DNA of 64,000 bases from Symbiodinium natans (lineage: Eukaryota > Sar > Dinophyceae > Suessiales > Symbiodiniaceae). The notes under the pieces are model-generated. The model searched no databases, was not told the origin of the DNA, and worked only from the letters and a program-made list of their open reading frames with translations. Below, piece after piece: positions 11,600-23,559 of the stretch; the first letter of the stretch is position 1; each line of letters begins with the position of its first letter. The stretch is from the NCBI GenBank assembly GCA_905221605.1, contig CAJNDS010001125.1:1-64000 (forward strand), given 5' to 3'. Made by a program: the position numbers and the translations under genes.

Positions 11600-13930
11600 A
11601 GCAGGCGGAGCATTCCTTCCAGATCTAGTGTCAGGATTGCTCCTTTTTTGCTGTGCCTGCAGAAAAGATGCCAATGGCAATAGAAAGTCCTCTGTCTCCG
11701 CATCCGTGGCTTGCACTCCATGCTGCTCTTCTACCCCTACATTACCCCATCATTGTCTGGGACGCAGAAAGAAAACGTTTCCTGCTTGAGCAGCGGGGTG
11801 TCGTGATCTTGCACATTCGAAAACCGTGGGATTGTCACATTCCCAAACTCGGAAAGGAAGCAGAAGATACATCACGGTGGCCAGGTTCACTAGGTTGTTG
11901 CACTAACTACAACTGCTGAGACCTGGATATCATGCATCATCTTGCCTCGAATCTGTCTCCAGCTGCTGCACCCGCGAATCGAAACAGTGCGAGCACAATG
12001 TTCGCATCCTATCGTCTATACAGTCTATACAGCATCATGCTTAGACCCTTTCGCGTGCAGCGTTGAACCTATCTCGAACATGAAAACGAAACAGCCAGCC
12101 CTGTCAGCTTGCCGGTTCTCAGCCGCAGGGATGTATGGCACTCTCCTGCCGCCGCTGGTGGCATCTTCACCGCCCAACAACAAAAGAAGGTCGGACCAGC
12201 TTCGTCTCCCTTCATCTCTAGCATGATCCTCAAACTGTGAAAGATTTCGACCACCCGTACCAGTACCTGCCACCAAGGGTCGACGCACCATGGAACAAGG
12301 GAGGTCAGCTAAGGACCTCTTCAGCTAGTCTTTGACAAGCTGACGGCACAATCATGAGCCTCGGCGAGCGGAGAATGGTGGGATACACACTGCTACAACA
12401 CTTCGCTTGGAGCAAGAGTGATCGCAATGAAGGGCATGCCACTGCAGCAAATGCAAGAAAGCTGCAGATTTGTTGGCATAGGACTTGACGAAGAACTGCA
12501 AGATCGAGGTTAGTCCGGGGACCTGCACGGACCAGTCTCATCGCATTCGTCAAGGACACTCATTGCATTCTGCTTGCTGCGCTCTTCTGCGCACTGATCT
12601 GCTTTGCTGAGCGTTCTTGGATGGGCGTGGAGCTACTGACATGTTGCATCGACGTGTTGCTGCGAGTCGAGGCTGGCCGAGGCCAACAGCGAGCTCGTTA
12701 AAGAATGGGGGGGGCCCGTCTTACTACTTTGCTGCAACTTGCCGACATGGCGTCAACCCGAAGTTCCAGAAACCATCGTTGCAGTGACTAGAGGCGACCT
12801 GGGTCCCCATGAGTCTTCTCTGCATATTTTCACAATCCCGCCTTGGGCACCTGCAGGCCCATCTCCACCTCAGCCTGGCAGCTGAAGATTTGGAATGGTT
12901 ACTCAATAGCAAACACTACATCTTAGTCGAATCTGAAACTCACTAGGAGACCACAGACCAGGATTTAATCCCCTTCCACAACACCAACCGTTCCACCCCC
13001 TGCCGGCAGCCGCCGTGTATAGACTTGGGAGCTGCATTCCGATGCTGGGGGGGGGGGAGGCAGCCGGTCCTTCTTTGTGACACAACGTGAAAGTGGCTTG
13101 GATTTCGATTGGAAATGTGCACCAAAAGGTTTTTATTCAGCCTGCTGACACTGCAAGCCTTTACTGCTAGTCAAGGCAGGACTTGAGGAGTCCTCGAAGC
13201 CTGTCCCCCAAGCTGTCGCTGCACATTCAAGGTTTCGGGTTCACCGGCTCTTTCTCCTGGACCCGCGATCGCTTTCCGAATCTGCAGCCCGACCGTGCGG
13301 ACTGCAAATGTTCGAGGTCTGCTTGGCTTGGACGGCCGACGAGCACGTCTCGAGGCTTGGGCCGGCTCTGCAGAAGAGCCAGCACACGCAAGCATCTACA
13401 CTTCCTTAGTTGCTGCTTTATTCGCTACGTAGTTACTCTTTGCGTCACCTTGCAGTTCTTGGCTCTTACCTTCTGTACCGCGCGCCCCGGGCAAGTGCAA
13501 CTAATGCCTATCTGTGCAAGCTGAAAGCGTCCAAATCTTGAACCTGCAGACTGCAGACTGCTCCCAAAAGCTCCTCATTGACAATGCTGCTCCTTGTTTG
13601 ACTGCCCATGGGCCTTGCAAATAACCGAACCAGGCTCACGCCCCACACGACAGCGCGCCCAGCCTTTGGCAAAAGCGGTTGCGTGCGAACTATGCTCTAA
13701 TGTCTCGAACCAGGTTTCTCAATCCTGTGGCCACTGCATGTTTTGTAAGGTTGGCGCTCTGCTGGATAAGCCCCGTGGCAGACTAAGCTCGCAGCCAGCT
13801 GCTGAGATGGTGAACTTGCTAGAGAAGGGAAACCCCAGCCTGAGATGAAGTAGAGTATTGAATATCGATGAAATCATGCACTGCGGAGCGTTTGTTCACT
13901 TGCTGCACAACAGCTTGTCCTCCTGAGAAC
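11600..13930. other. Stretch without a convincing gene
   Basis: Open frames here are short and on both strands, with biased composition. I see G runs at about 12,707-12,714 and 13,047-13,056 but no exon I can support. Introns of a minus-strand gene are likely. Confidence 0.3.
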
Positions 13931-13934
13931 CCTT

Positions 13935-14720
13935 CTATCTCAATCCCAAACTCATGACATAAAGCAAATGCCTAGCGATGTGGGGAATCTGCGGACCAAG
14001 CGGCTCCACACAAAGTATCTTGTCACCATTTTGCAGCACGATGTCTGCCACTAACCTTTCGCTGTAGCCATCTGACTCCTCGTGCGAGGTGCGCGCCTTG
14101 CCACAGGATGCTTTTGGAAACGCCACCACTGGACATTGACCAGCATGGAGAATCAGAACGACAAGACACCACCGAGCACGTCTGAGTGCAGCACCTGAGC
14201 ATGGAACAACGGCGGAGGAATCGAAACCACACCCATTGGAAGCTGGTATCTCACCGGTGGCAGCGTGATCTCGAACAGATCTTTCTCAATGTCAATTGGT
14301 GTGCAGCTCCAGCCGTCACCGCAGAGGTCTTGGAGCACTTCTTGGTTCGATTGCTGCATCTTGGCATCTGCATGCGGAGTCTGTGCTTTGCCCGGAACTG
14401 TCTCCACATTCACTACCAAGTTTGCTTTGGACATACCTGGCACCACGGGGTCGGCAAGCTTTGTGCTCACCTGGCTTACCTCGCTCGCAACTGTCGCAAC
14501 TGTGTCGATAGGTTCCACGTTGTCTGTGACCTTGGAGGCCATGGCCGGCCCTTGGCCTTGAACTCGCATTGCAACCTCGGAAGAAAACTGCTCCAAGCTG
14601 TTTCGAAGTCATGTCAGGCCATGTGCTACCTAGGAACGGGTGCAGAGATCTCAGGCTCCCAGTCGTTGGACTCAATGTCGGGTTCAACAGGGGCAGCCTT
14701 GAGCACCTGGAAAACAACCA
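13935..14720 (-). CDS. Multi-exon gene fragment, unknown function
   Basis: Three minus-strand exons can be drawn. At about 14,712-14,634, a pyrimidine tract and CAG precede VLKAAPVEPDIESNDWEPEI, which ends at CCTAG|GTAGCA. At 14,596-14,180 the frame reads EQFSSEVAMRVQGQGPAM, through SKVTDNVEPIDTVATVAS and GWSCTPIDIEKDLFEITL, to CAG|GTGCTG. At 14,129-13,940 it reads VVAFPKASCGKARTSHEE and ADIVLQNGDKILCVEP. The middle part is acidic and Val/Thr-rich. No domain recognised. Confidence 0.45.
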
Positions 14721-15172
14721 ACTCAAAACTCAACCATGACAGCAACAACATAAACACCATGCCCCATGCTCACTGTGGCTTACTCGAGATTGGCGAAACC
14801 CTACATGGCCTTGGATGTGGACCTCCCCCACCATGTCAGCATGCTCAGTAGGGCCAGAGCACGCCTGGCCAGAGAATTGGTGCGCTGCGAACCCATGCAG
14901 CTCTACACTTCGAGTACCCTTTTCATGGCACCTGGACTTCAGGATTCCAGGCATTGAGCCGGCTGCAAGAAGCAAAGTAGCAAACGCGCCTGAGGAAGCC
15001 ACGGATGGCACTGCCGAAACCGTTTCCTTCCGCCTTGATCACCTGCGACAGAATGCCAGAGGATGAACCGTCTGTCAGTACAGCCGAACTCAAAATAGTC
15101 TAGCGAACTACGAACTCGGGAAACTGAAAGCCCGAAGCTGCTCGTCAAAACGGATTCGGTTCAATTCGCGAT

Positions 15173-15350
15173 CTAAACAAGAAATATCTGGTTATGTCCC
15201 GTTGTCATGTTTTTCACGCCAACTCCTCCATACAATTCCTCAATCATGCCAGACCCAATTTCTTCAATCACTGACCGACTGATAGGAATCGAGGCAAGCA
15301 GATGGCGAGCAGAGAACGGGAAAACATCGCGGCCGGCGTGCCTGTGCCGG
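15173..15350 (-). CDS. Probable exon, unknown gene
   Basis: The minus-strand frame reads GRDVFPFSARHLLASIPI, SRSVIEEIGSGMIEELYG and GVGVKNMTTGHNQ. Composition is good. It may be downstream of the exon at 15.9-16.2 kb. Confidence 0.4.
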
Positions 15351-15871
15351 AGCTGCGCAGCTCCTTCCACGGATGAGCTTGAATGCCGTTAAGAATAATT
15401 GGTCATGGAGACCCCAGATAGTGTGAGGGGCCGTGCTGCAACGGGCACCCTGAGATTTGATAAAGCCAGCAGCCTGCCAGTAGCTCCTTATAAACCCAGC
15501 CTCTCAGTTTCTAGGATTCTCCAGTAGCTTCCGATGCGCGACTGCAAAGCCGCTTACAGGAACAGAAGTGCCCATAAGTCAAAGAAAGGCAATCTTCTCT
15601 GAATACTGCGTAATTACTCCGTACTCATCCGTGCTCGATCCGCCCGCGCCTTCGACCGTGCCGAGTGCGGAGGGGTTGAGTTGGGCGGGCCACGCTAAAG
15701 CCAACGCCTGGCGCATGCTCTCTGTCAACTGCCAACCATCAAGGCAGAATGCTCTGGCAACTTTGATGCTTATGGGCGGCTGGTGCCCGACCAGAAAAAC
15801 GTACTCAGCGACAAGCTATGGCTGCAACAAGAGCTTCCTCTAAAAAGTTACGGTCCACAACATGAGCCAAG

Positions 15872-16205
15872 TCACAAGATGACACTGCCGAGTCTCCGCT
15901 GAGCAGAAAAGCCTGAAGGCAGCAATGTTGCGCTCACATATAGGGCGCGGCGATCTAAGTTACGGGCGCCCAGAATGCTTTGTCCTTTGTTCTGGTTTTT
16001 CTTATCGTCGTTAACTCTTAGTCTCTTTGTTGCAAAAAGCCTCGCATTCAGATCAACCATGCGTGGAAACGACTGGAACTTTCCGGTCAGAGCTTCCGAA
16101 GGTCCAAGGATTCCGTATTCTCTGAACACCGGTGTCGTATGCCAATCTGCGCACGCTGCACCAACCAGTACGTTACAAAGAACTCCCCAAATATCCAGGA
16201 GTTTC
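15872..16205 (-). CDS. Probable exon, possible membrane protein
   Basis: The minus-strand frame opens after CATAG and reads LLDIWGVLCNVLVGAACA, a possible membrane segment, then FREYGILGPSEALTGKFQ and a basic part (ATKRLRVNDDKKNQNKGQ), ending at a stop near 15,872. The mix of one hydrophobic segment and a charged tail fits a membrane or channel-like protein, but no family signature is visible. Confidence 0.45.
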
Positions 16206-16796
16206 TATGATGCTTGGAGTGGAGGGCTTACTGAGGCTTACTGACTGCCTGAGTTGTGTGTGGGGAGATATCAGTTCTATCTAGGCCCAGTATCCGACCT
16301 AACCGTAACTTCCCAGTGACCTCATGTTAATTTTGGAATGCCGAGACTCTGTAACAGCCAGCAAGAGGCCTCGCGAAAGCAGCGAAAGACTGTGGGACTG
16401 CATGCTTGTTGCCTGCTGCAGTTCGGACAAGTGCGTCTAATCGTGCAAGGGCCTAAGCCTGTCTGAGACCGTCTTGGTCGAGCCGGCATTGCTCTACGAA
16501 GAGCTCAAGCAGGCAAAACGCAAGAAAGCATTCCAGCACTTCAGCCACTTGAGCCAGAGTGTTGCAGCAGCTTGCGACTTGATGAAAAGCGTTTCGGCTC
16601 TCCACCAGACATCACACTGTCGCAAGTCAACGTGTGCTAGTAAGTATGCACATCCCGTGCAATCTGGGCAACCTGCTGCCTGTGGCCCATCCTGTCCAGG
16701 TATTCGAAGCTATGGAGCCCATAAATGCAAACCAGTCAGCTTGAGGCCCCGAAAGGGACGTCGGGTTATGAGCCATCGTGCCTCATGACCCATGAT

Positions 16797-16982
16797 CTAG
16801 AGCTCAAAGTTAAAAACCCTTAATTCAGGGACGGCCTCCACAGACTCCGGAGCACTGTGTTCAATTGACTGCAGCACCTGCCGCGATTGCACAACTTTCC
16901 ACAGCTCTACAATGTTGAGAACTGTCCCAAAAATGCCAACATGTAAAGCTTGTTCAAGTGGATTGTGGCAGGCAGACCTCAT
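16797..16982 (-). CDS. Probable terminal exon, unknown gene
   Basis: The minus-strand frame reads CHNPLEQALHVGIFGTVL, NIVELWKVVQSRQVLQSI and SVEAVPELRVFNFEL, then a stop at 16,797. This looks like the C-terminal end of a helical protein. Its upstream exon was not found. Confidence 0.45.
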   Translation of the reverse strand: MRSACHNPLEQALHVGIFGTVLNIVELWKVVQSRQVLQSIEHSAPESVEAVPELRVFNFEL

Positions 16983-17212
16983 TGGTTGGGGCGCTCTGCT
17001 CTCGGTCCGCCTCGGTGTTCATGACCCTTCTGGGAGAGCTCCTTGATGGCCAGTGGAACACACATCCGTTTTCGCGATGATGGTCGCTCTGCCACTCTGC
17101 TTAGGTGGTACATTGCAAGTAACAAAGGCTTACGGCTTAGGCAACATGGCCGCCCCGTCTCCTTCCAGGCAGCGCCACATCTTCCCAGGTCGTCGAACTG
17201 TTGGAGGCACTT

Positions 17213-17281
17213 GTGCTACTACTGCTACTGCTACTGCCACTGCTACCGCTACGTGCTACCACGACGACGACGATTACGAGT
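17213..17281. repeat. Trinucleotide repeat
   Basis: Imperfect CTA/CTG triplets (GCTACTGCTACTGCCACTGC) are followed by four ACG/GAC triplets. This creates Thr/Ala or Tyr/Cys runs in open frames, which I do not take as coding. Confidence 0.8.
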
Positions 17282-17479
17282 TTGATAAGGCCTGAGTTTT
17301 GGTTGAAAAACGCTTATTTATGCAGCAACAACAACAAAAAACAAGCCAAGACCTTGCTTTGACTGAGGCATCGTCGCTGGCACTTCATCTCCAGCTGGCT
17401 CCGGCGGTGCCTGCAGGCCAAGCTGAATCCGATCCAAGTTGAGACGACCAGGCTATGCTTCGTGCCACCTTCAGCGGGC

Positions 17480-17665
17480 TTCGCATCCTGAGGTCAGCTG
17501 CTGAGCTGTTAAGCGCACCAGCGGGAGTGTACGCACTGTGCTCAAGCCAGGAATGAACTTTGGGGTGTGCCACAGAAACCATGCAAACTGGGGCCCCGTC
17601 TCATCAATGACCTCACGGGCCATTCTCAAAGCTTTCTGCTCCGCTTCCGCCTTAGTGCGCTCGTG
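17480..17665 (-). CDS. Probable exon, unknown gene
   Basis: The minus-strand frame reads KWSHERTKAEAEQKALRM, AREVIDETGPQFAWFLWH and TPKFIPGLSTVRTL. This is a clear helix-rich protein segment followed by a hydrophobic stretch. No known domain. A TGA lies just upstream in the same frame, so an exon border is likely near 17,665. Confidence 0.45.
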
Positions 17666-18351
17666 CGACCATTTAGCTCACAATACGCGGTCACTTTCGA
17701 GGGTAAAGGCTTTGCTGATGAACATCTGCTTTGGCTGCATGAAGCAATCTGGACAAGTCGCCGAGTGATGGGTCAAATCTTGGGCATCTGTTGCAGCTGC
17801 TAGTATGTAGAATATCGGAAAGACCTAACGAGACGGCACACAGTACGAACATACGCATGTAGACTTACCCCAGACAGCATGCGGACATTTGAGTGCCGAC
17901 GTAGTGTTTGTTTGTCTTGCCCGAGCCACGCGGACTATGCGACTGGGACATTGTGGCCACGGTGTTCCGACTCAACGCAGCTCCTCACGACACAACGTGA
18001 CATGTTTCGAGCGTGCCCAAACATGTCCCTTGTGCTTGCATCAAGTTTGGAAGCTGTATGCCGAAAGTTAACTAAGTCGTGACTGCACTTTCAAGCTCGC
18101 AACGCCCGGCTTGGGGGGACAAGGCGCGATATGACTCGTGATTTCATGGCCGGACGTGGCAGCGCATTCTGCACAACTCCAACTGCTCTGTCAGCTACTC
18201 TAACGTCCACGCTGACATCACCCCTGACTCTGCAGTCCTACCAAGAATGAAATATTGGCTTGGCAAGACGCCTCACCATCTCCTACCGCCTCACCAGTTG
18301 CAAGAGGACGAAGATACCGCAGATGCAACAGGGCTCCAACGTGCAATCTCT

Positions 18352-18744
18352 TCAGTCATGGCGGTTGATGTTATTAGCGATCATCTTCGTCGGCGTAGAT
18401 TCCGAAGGCACGAAAGGTTCGGATGGATGCTCCAGAACAGGTGGCGCAGGCTCTGTTTGCGAGTAGCTGCTGCGCTGAAAAGGGCGCTGTCGTGGTGCCC
18501 CCTCTCTTGCGTCGCAAGGAGAACGGGCGAACGGACGCCCGGGGCTGTTACATACCCTGGACTTTCGAGCCGCAGCCTGCAGAGTACATACGAATGCAAG
18601 CAAGCGGCTGACCAAAGCCAAGATGATCCAAATCACTGTTATTTGAGGGGGTTGAACTGGAATTGTACACTCATTGAGAATGTGTGCGAGTCGCAAGTTG
18701 CCTTGACTGATTGTCACATCGCAGGCAGGATGAATGTCCAACAA
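18352..18744 (-). CDS. Possible last exon of a membrane protein
   Basis: The minus-strand frame contains a hydrophobic segment (ITVIWIILALVSRLLAFV) followed by a basic, Ser/Pro-rich tail (SPGRPFARSPCDAREG, EPFVPSESTPTKMIAN) and a TGA at 18,352. This fits a single-span membrane protein with a cytosolic tail. The start is unknown. Confidence 0.4.
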   Translation of the reverse strand: MLDIHPACDVTISQGNLRLAHILNECTIPVQPPQITVIWIILALVSRLLAFVCTLQAAARKSRVCNSPGRPFARSPCDAREGAPRQRPFQRSSYSQTEPAPPVLEHPSEPFVPSESTPTKMIANNINRHD

Positions 18745-19039
18745 CAGCTTTGTGTCGTTGCGCCGTGGCGCCGAACTGATGCAGAACCTTTCAGCTATAT
18801 AATATAAGCCCTAAACCACTCACCTTCGGGGCCCCGGGCCTCCCACTCCCACAGCCCACCCCAAGTTCGCAGTTATAGTGGGGATGTCCGAAGTCGGTTA
18901 TTCGATGTAAGCTCTTGTTCTTTGCTGGATCCCCCTTTTTGATGCCCCACTCTACGTAAGCATCTTTAAACCTTCCCGTATTGTGCATTGCATAATGCGA
19001 GTACCGCATTCTCGAAATCAATGCTAGCACCTATCTGGG

Positions 19040-19243
19040 TCAGCTGCGATCTCTCCACATCGCCTCTGTGCACCGGATAATGCTGCCTTCAAGAGCTCCT
19101 GCAACCAACTTCGGGGCGGCGACATGTTGCTGCAAGCGGCCCTTCATTTGCTGGACATTTACAGGACAGATATGGGATTCAAGGGAGATTTGGATGTCCT
19201 CCTTGGTCGTGGAGCGGCCCAGCAACAGCTCCCGCGGCCTCAA
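19040..19243 (-). CDS. Probable exon, unknown gene
   Basis: The minus-strand frame reads LRPRELLLGRSTTKEDIQ, SLESHICPVNVQQMKGRL and APKLVAGALEGSIIRC. It is protein-like on the strand of all neighbours. Function unknown. Confidence 0.4.
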   Translation of the reverse strand: MRPRELLLGRSTTKEDIQISLESHICPVNVQQMKGRLQQHVAAPKLVAGALEGSIIRCTEAMWRDRS

Positions 19244-19259
19244 GGTGTGACGCAGCTGG

Positions 19260-21775
19260 TCTCGTGTGTTTAGACCTGTCTAGAGTTAGGGTTAGAAACA
19301 GTTCGGGTGGAGAGGTCCGACAAGAACCCCCTCATCTTTACGGAGCTGGTGCACTCGAATCGAACACTGTTAAGGTCAGAATGGCTTGAGCTACACGTGC
19401 TTTAGAGAGGTTGCTTCGTCAAAAGTGCAGAAATCAATCAATGAATCAAGCCGAGGCCAGTGAACCACCCTTGCGCTTTCACCCGAAATGCTGCCGCTCC
19501 GAATATTCAGAAGGCGAAATTCTGCAGACAGCGCAGTGGCGCGGCGACATGAATGCTGTCAACGAGTCGGTTGAGTACGGACTTTCAACATTTGCATTAT
19601 CCCGGACACATCCCAGATTCAGTAGGCCGACCCGTTCTAGGTTCCTGGATTCTTGGCCCTAGCCCTCGCCTGCAAACGTCCGTCCATTCTCCGGCGGGAG
19701 ATACCCAGGCAACTGTTTCGCTTGATCTTGCTCGAACCTAATGTGCATTCGAACCGTTGCCCACACGCCACTTCGGTACGCTTTCCTCAAAGCTATATAC
19801 TTGTACCTGGTCGGTGCTCGAGATCAAGTCGAGAGTTGCTCGCAACTCAAACTGCTCGGCAAGGGGCACGCAAAACAAATGTCAACAACAGCAGTGGTTG
19901 TGCCGGTTAGGGCTCGGCATTGTCCTGGCTGGGCGCGGAGGACCAAGTGCCTGCACAGGTCACGGGAGTCGGACCTTTCAGGTCTATCAAGATTCAGACA
20001 GAATGTGACAGAAAATGACAGAATCACAAGGTGCCACAAGGCCTTGTGCTGGAAGTCCGCAAGCTCAGGCTCTACCTCAGCAGCAACTTGCTCCGTTGCC
20101 AGGACCCTGAGCTGTGTTTTATGTTCTAAATTCCCTGAGGTGGTGGCTCCGTGCCCTGCGAGTCCGAAGGGCTCCTCCATCGCAACACCATGGTCCAGAT
20201 GCTCCTGATTCCGATGATGCCTCCTTCCGGCCGGGTGCTCACCGGATGTCTGACCAGGAGGTGCTGTGAGCCTCGGGGCATGACATGCTTGACCTCCTGA
20301 ACCAGAGGCTTCCGACAGTGCGACCCCTTCGCCCAGCCAACTTGGAGGCGTGTGTCCATTGATGTGCCGGACAGTTGCTCCGTGAGTTGTGCTGCTCTGC
20401 GCGGGCCCACAAGGACCGGCTCTTGCACCATGAACGCTGTCTGCCACACAGCTCGAGCCATTCGAAAGTGGAACTGTTCCACCGTATCTCATAGAAAGAC
20501 CTGGACTCATCTTGGCGGGGTGGCATTCCCACGCTTTCGGCGCTGACGTTCCTGGAAGGTGTCTTGAACCTTCCTCGGTCCTTGAACTCAGGCCCTCTCG
20601 CCTTTGTTTCTGAATGAGCTGCTCCTCCATCCCAAGACCACAGCCATGGGCATCACGCCCCAAACAGGATGAGGCTAGGTGCTGCTATGTGCTGCTACTT
20701 CCTGCGTGTGAGTCGTGAATCAGTGAAACGTTGTCCGACCCCTTTGCAGAGATCAAGCCATTCTAGCTGATAGCACAATCTTGAGTAACACGCGCTTCAG
20801 GCCACAAGCATATGCTGTCACCAAACGGGGCTTCGAGTGAGCTTTGCGATGAAGGTCGGCGACACAATATGTCCTTTTGCGGGCTCTCGGCTGCACACCG
20901 TGTTCTCGCTGGTGGGGGGGTGAGATTGGCTGGTGATGCCTGGGACACCTTGGCATAACGAGCCAGGGGAATGGCATGTTTAAAGTTGTCTTGGCTTGCT
21001 CGAGCCTTGAGTCAAGCGCTCAAGCGCTCTCATCCATTACCAGGCTCTGCTGCCTCATTGACAATCAGCCCCCTCGGATCAGAACACGTCGGAGTAGTCC
21101 TGTCTGACACTCTCCCCTGGACAAGGCTCTAGATACTTCTTGCCTTGCGGTGATGGTCAACACGCCGAGTCTGCAGCACCAGCTGGCAACAGCTACAACT
21201 CCAGTACAAGGGTAGCCTGAGCGACGCGTAGGCGCCTAGGATCCATCGGCCTCGATTGTCATGGCATGGCACGAACTGTTGCGAAGACTCTCGTGGAGGT
21301 TTCCAGCTGGCTCTCGGAGTTTCCTGAGCTCGACGCATCTCGTTGGTCACCGCTGCACCTGCGACGCCTGCACCTGCAAAGTGAATGGCTATGAAAGGCT
21401 ATGAACGACTGTGAAAGCGTGATGGTACAGGTTTGCATGGTCATCGCTTTCAGCTGCGACTCTGCTGCCTTCAGGCTGCGCTGCTTCCTGCGACTCACGT
21501 GGGGCCGCACGGCTTGGCTGTCGCAGTCGCAGTTCCCAAATTCTCAAAGATTGGCCCAGGCAATGGGACACACATGGCTCCTCATCTGAGGAGGGTGCCC
21601 GTTGTCGCTGACGAGAACCACCTGAACTTCAGTGTTACGCTTGGTGATTGTTGCTTGCTAGTGGTGGAGGCATAGAGCTAGTAAAGAACGAGGTTCTGGA
21701 CGGCAGAAGTCGATGGCGTGCGCCACCAACGTGCGCGGCACTCCCTGCACGCTTTTTGAAGCTTGCCAGGCGCTT
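19260..21775. other. Stretch with one long doubtful frame
   Basis: The minus strand is open for 279 codons at 19,824-20,663, but its composition is Gly/His/Ser/Arg-rich with no domain, so I do not call it a gene. Weak exon candidates lie at 21,129-21,350 (RWILGAYASLRLPLYW) and 21,389-21,571. Otherwise I see nothing to annotate. Confidence 0.3.
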
Positions 21776-21781
21776 CCGGCA

Positions 21782-23212
21782 TCACGGCATGTTGTATTCC
21801 TCACTTTGTATGTGCCGCATGGCATCTTCTGGAAACGTCGAAGCATGTTCAGGTGGGTAGAACATGGTCCATAGCGGCGCTGCTTCAATCGTCCACGAGG
21901 GCGACAACAAAGGCAGGTAGAGCGCTCGCGGGTGAGCCACCGTTGGCGTGGTGTTGTTGAAGGGGTCCGCCCTAAGTGCCGGCTCTTCGAAATGGTTCAG
22001 GCAATAGACCATGACGTATGCGCAGGCTCCAAGGCAAGTCAGGAATGCCAAGCTGTGAAACGGATACAGGGAACAGAATATGTAGAAATGGAGATAGATA
22101 ACGCAGGCACTTGCAACCTTCGGGTACACGGCCGCCGAAGATGGAGATCGCACAAAGATCAGGTTGAAAAGCTCCAGCAAGGAACACAAACTAAAGATGT
22201 TCTCTTCAAAGCCCTCCGGGGAGGACTTGCGGTAGAGGAGAAACCTCCATGCCAAGTTGCAGCTCAAATAGGCAAAAGACTGCACCAGCAAAAACGCCAT
22301 GTGCGAGCGAAGCAGGGGCCAGACTGGACGACCACCTCGGCGCAAAACGTCGACATGGACGCCAATCCAGGGGAAGCTCCGTGAGAGGATGTTGACTGAC
22401 ATCCGCGAGGAGCTCAAGCCCACCGACTGGGCCACAAGCGCAAGGGGAAACATCAGCACGGCAGAGCCGTGAACGGCGATTCGGATAAACAAGCCGGTGA
22501 CAGCAGATATCAAGGCAAAGGAGAAAGTGGCGCTGAGTAGTATAAGAAGCTTGCGGAGCAGTGAGGCCAGCAAGGAGCGCCCTTGCTCAGGATTTGGGGA
22601 CTCAACTTGTTCCTTGGTCCAAGCCCATGCCTCAACAACCTCATCTCCATCCATCCTCTCCAGATAACCACGTGACCGCAGGCTGTAGGCTATTTCGTTG
22701 ATCACCAAGCCATCCCAGGCGTTGAAGAAGTGCAATGCGTCTGCCAAGACCGTGGAAGGCGTCAGGCAGGCTTGGGTCAGTGAAACGTTGTGCACTTCGA
22801 AGTTGTGATTCTCAAACACGGTTTTACGCATCTGCACGATCTCGCGGTCCAAAGCAAAACGGTAGCTGACAAAGACATCGGAAGAGTCTAGGCGCACAGC
22901 TTTGGACCGGTTGCTAGCTTCGACAATGGTCATCCCTTTGACCCCGTCTCCAAGAGTTACCGTGAGGTACAGCAAAGCATCCTCAGGCAGGTGTGGCTTT
23001 GAAGAAGTTTCATTCCAGAGGCCCGCTCGCCGAAGAACATCCGGCAGGCAACTTGATTGGCCAACGTAGGACGTGTGCAGCGCGGCTAGCAGCAGCACCT
23101 GCGTGATCACGATGGTTGGCAAGATGCGCTCGCATCGCAACCGTAACTTTCGCAGTGGTTCCACAAGAAGTGTCTTCTGATGAATACGAAAAAGTGCCCG
23201 CTCAAACTCCAT
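21782..23212 (-). CDS. Membralin-like ER membrane protein
   Basis: This is a single uninterrupted frame of 476 codons from the ATG at 23,212 (a GTG/TTG-type extension to 23,263 is less likely). The N-terminus (FERALFRIHQKTLLVEPL, then a hydrophobic segment ILPTIVITQVLLLAALHT ending near a Cys) has the pattern of membralin (TMEM259). That is a polytopic ER protein linked to ER-associated degradation in animals and plants. A luminal-like beta-rich region with NXS/T sites follows, then four or more hydrophobic segments in the C-terminal half. Near the end, IYLHFYIFCSLYPFHSLA and MVYCLNHFEEPALRA match the family's YHFAFY...YFFHHYELPAIL pattern in spacing and character. The lack of introns contrasts with the neighbours and could mean retroposition. 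The family call is inferred from pattern only. Confidence 0.6.
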   Translation of the reverse strand: MEFERALFRIHQKTLLVEPLRKLRLRCERILPTIVITQVLLLAALHTSYVGQSSCLPDVLRRAGLWNETSSKPHLPEDALLYLTVTLGDGVKGMTIVEASNRSKAVRLDSSDVFVSYRFALDREIVQMRKTVFENHNFEVHNVSLTQACLTPSTVLADALHFFNAWDGLVINEIAYSLRSRGYLERMDGDEVVEAWAWTKEQVESPNPEQGRSLLASLLRKLLILLSATFSFALISAVTGLFIRIAVHGSAVLMFPLALVAQSVGLSSSRMSVNILSRSFPWIGVHVDVLRRGGRPVWPLLRSHMAFLLVQSFAYLSCNLAWRFLLYRKSSPEGFEENIFSLCSLLELFNLIFVRSPSSAAVYPKVASACVIYLHFYIFCSLYPFHSLAFLTCLGACAYVMVYCLNHFEEPALRADPFNNTTPTVAHPRALYLPLLSPSWTIEAAPLWTMFYPPEHASTFPEDAMRHIQSEEYNMP

Positions 23213-23559
23213 GGCGACAGGGACATGCTGAACTGATCCCACTCGGAACGCAGCCCACCACACCCTTTAGTCAACAATTGTACTTCCAAAGTGACAGGGT
23301 GTTCCTTGACAGTATTTCACAGGGTTTCGCTATGCGCTTAGTTGCCTAGTTCTCCTGCAATTCCATATTCTGCTCGAACATGTGCAGTTCAAAAGCACGA
23401 CCTTGAAGGCATTGCCCAGTTGAATCTACGTAAAACCTTCAGTGTCCAGCCAGGCTGCGCAGATACAGACACTTCTGGTATCCTATGGTCCTGCAAGAAT
23501 GTCAGTCTGCAGCCAGGCCGTGGCACGGCTTCGTGCACCCTGAAACTTGCACGAGGCAG

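Noticed and set aside
19824-20663. 279-codon minus-strand frame
   Set aside because: Composition is biased (Gly, His, Ser, Arg), no domain or splice context is visible, and overlapping frames are open too.
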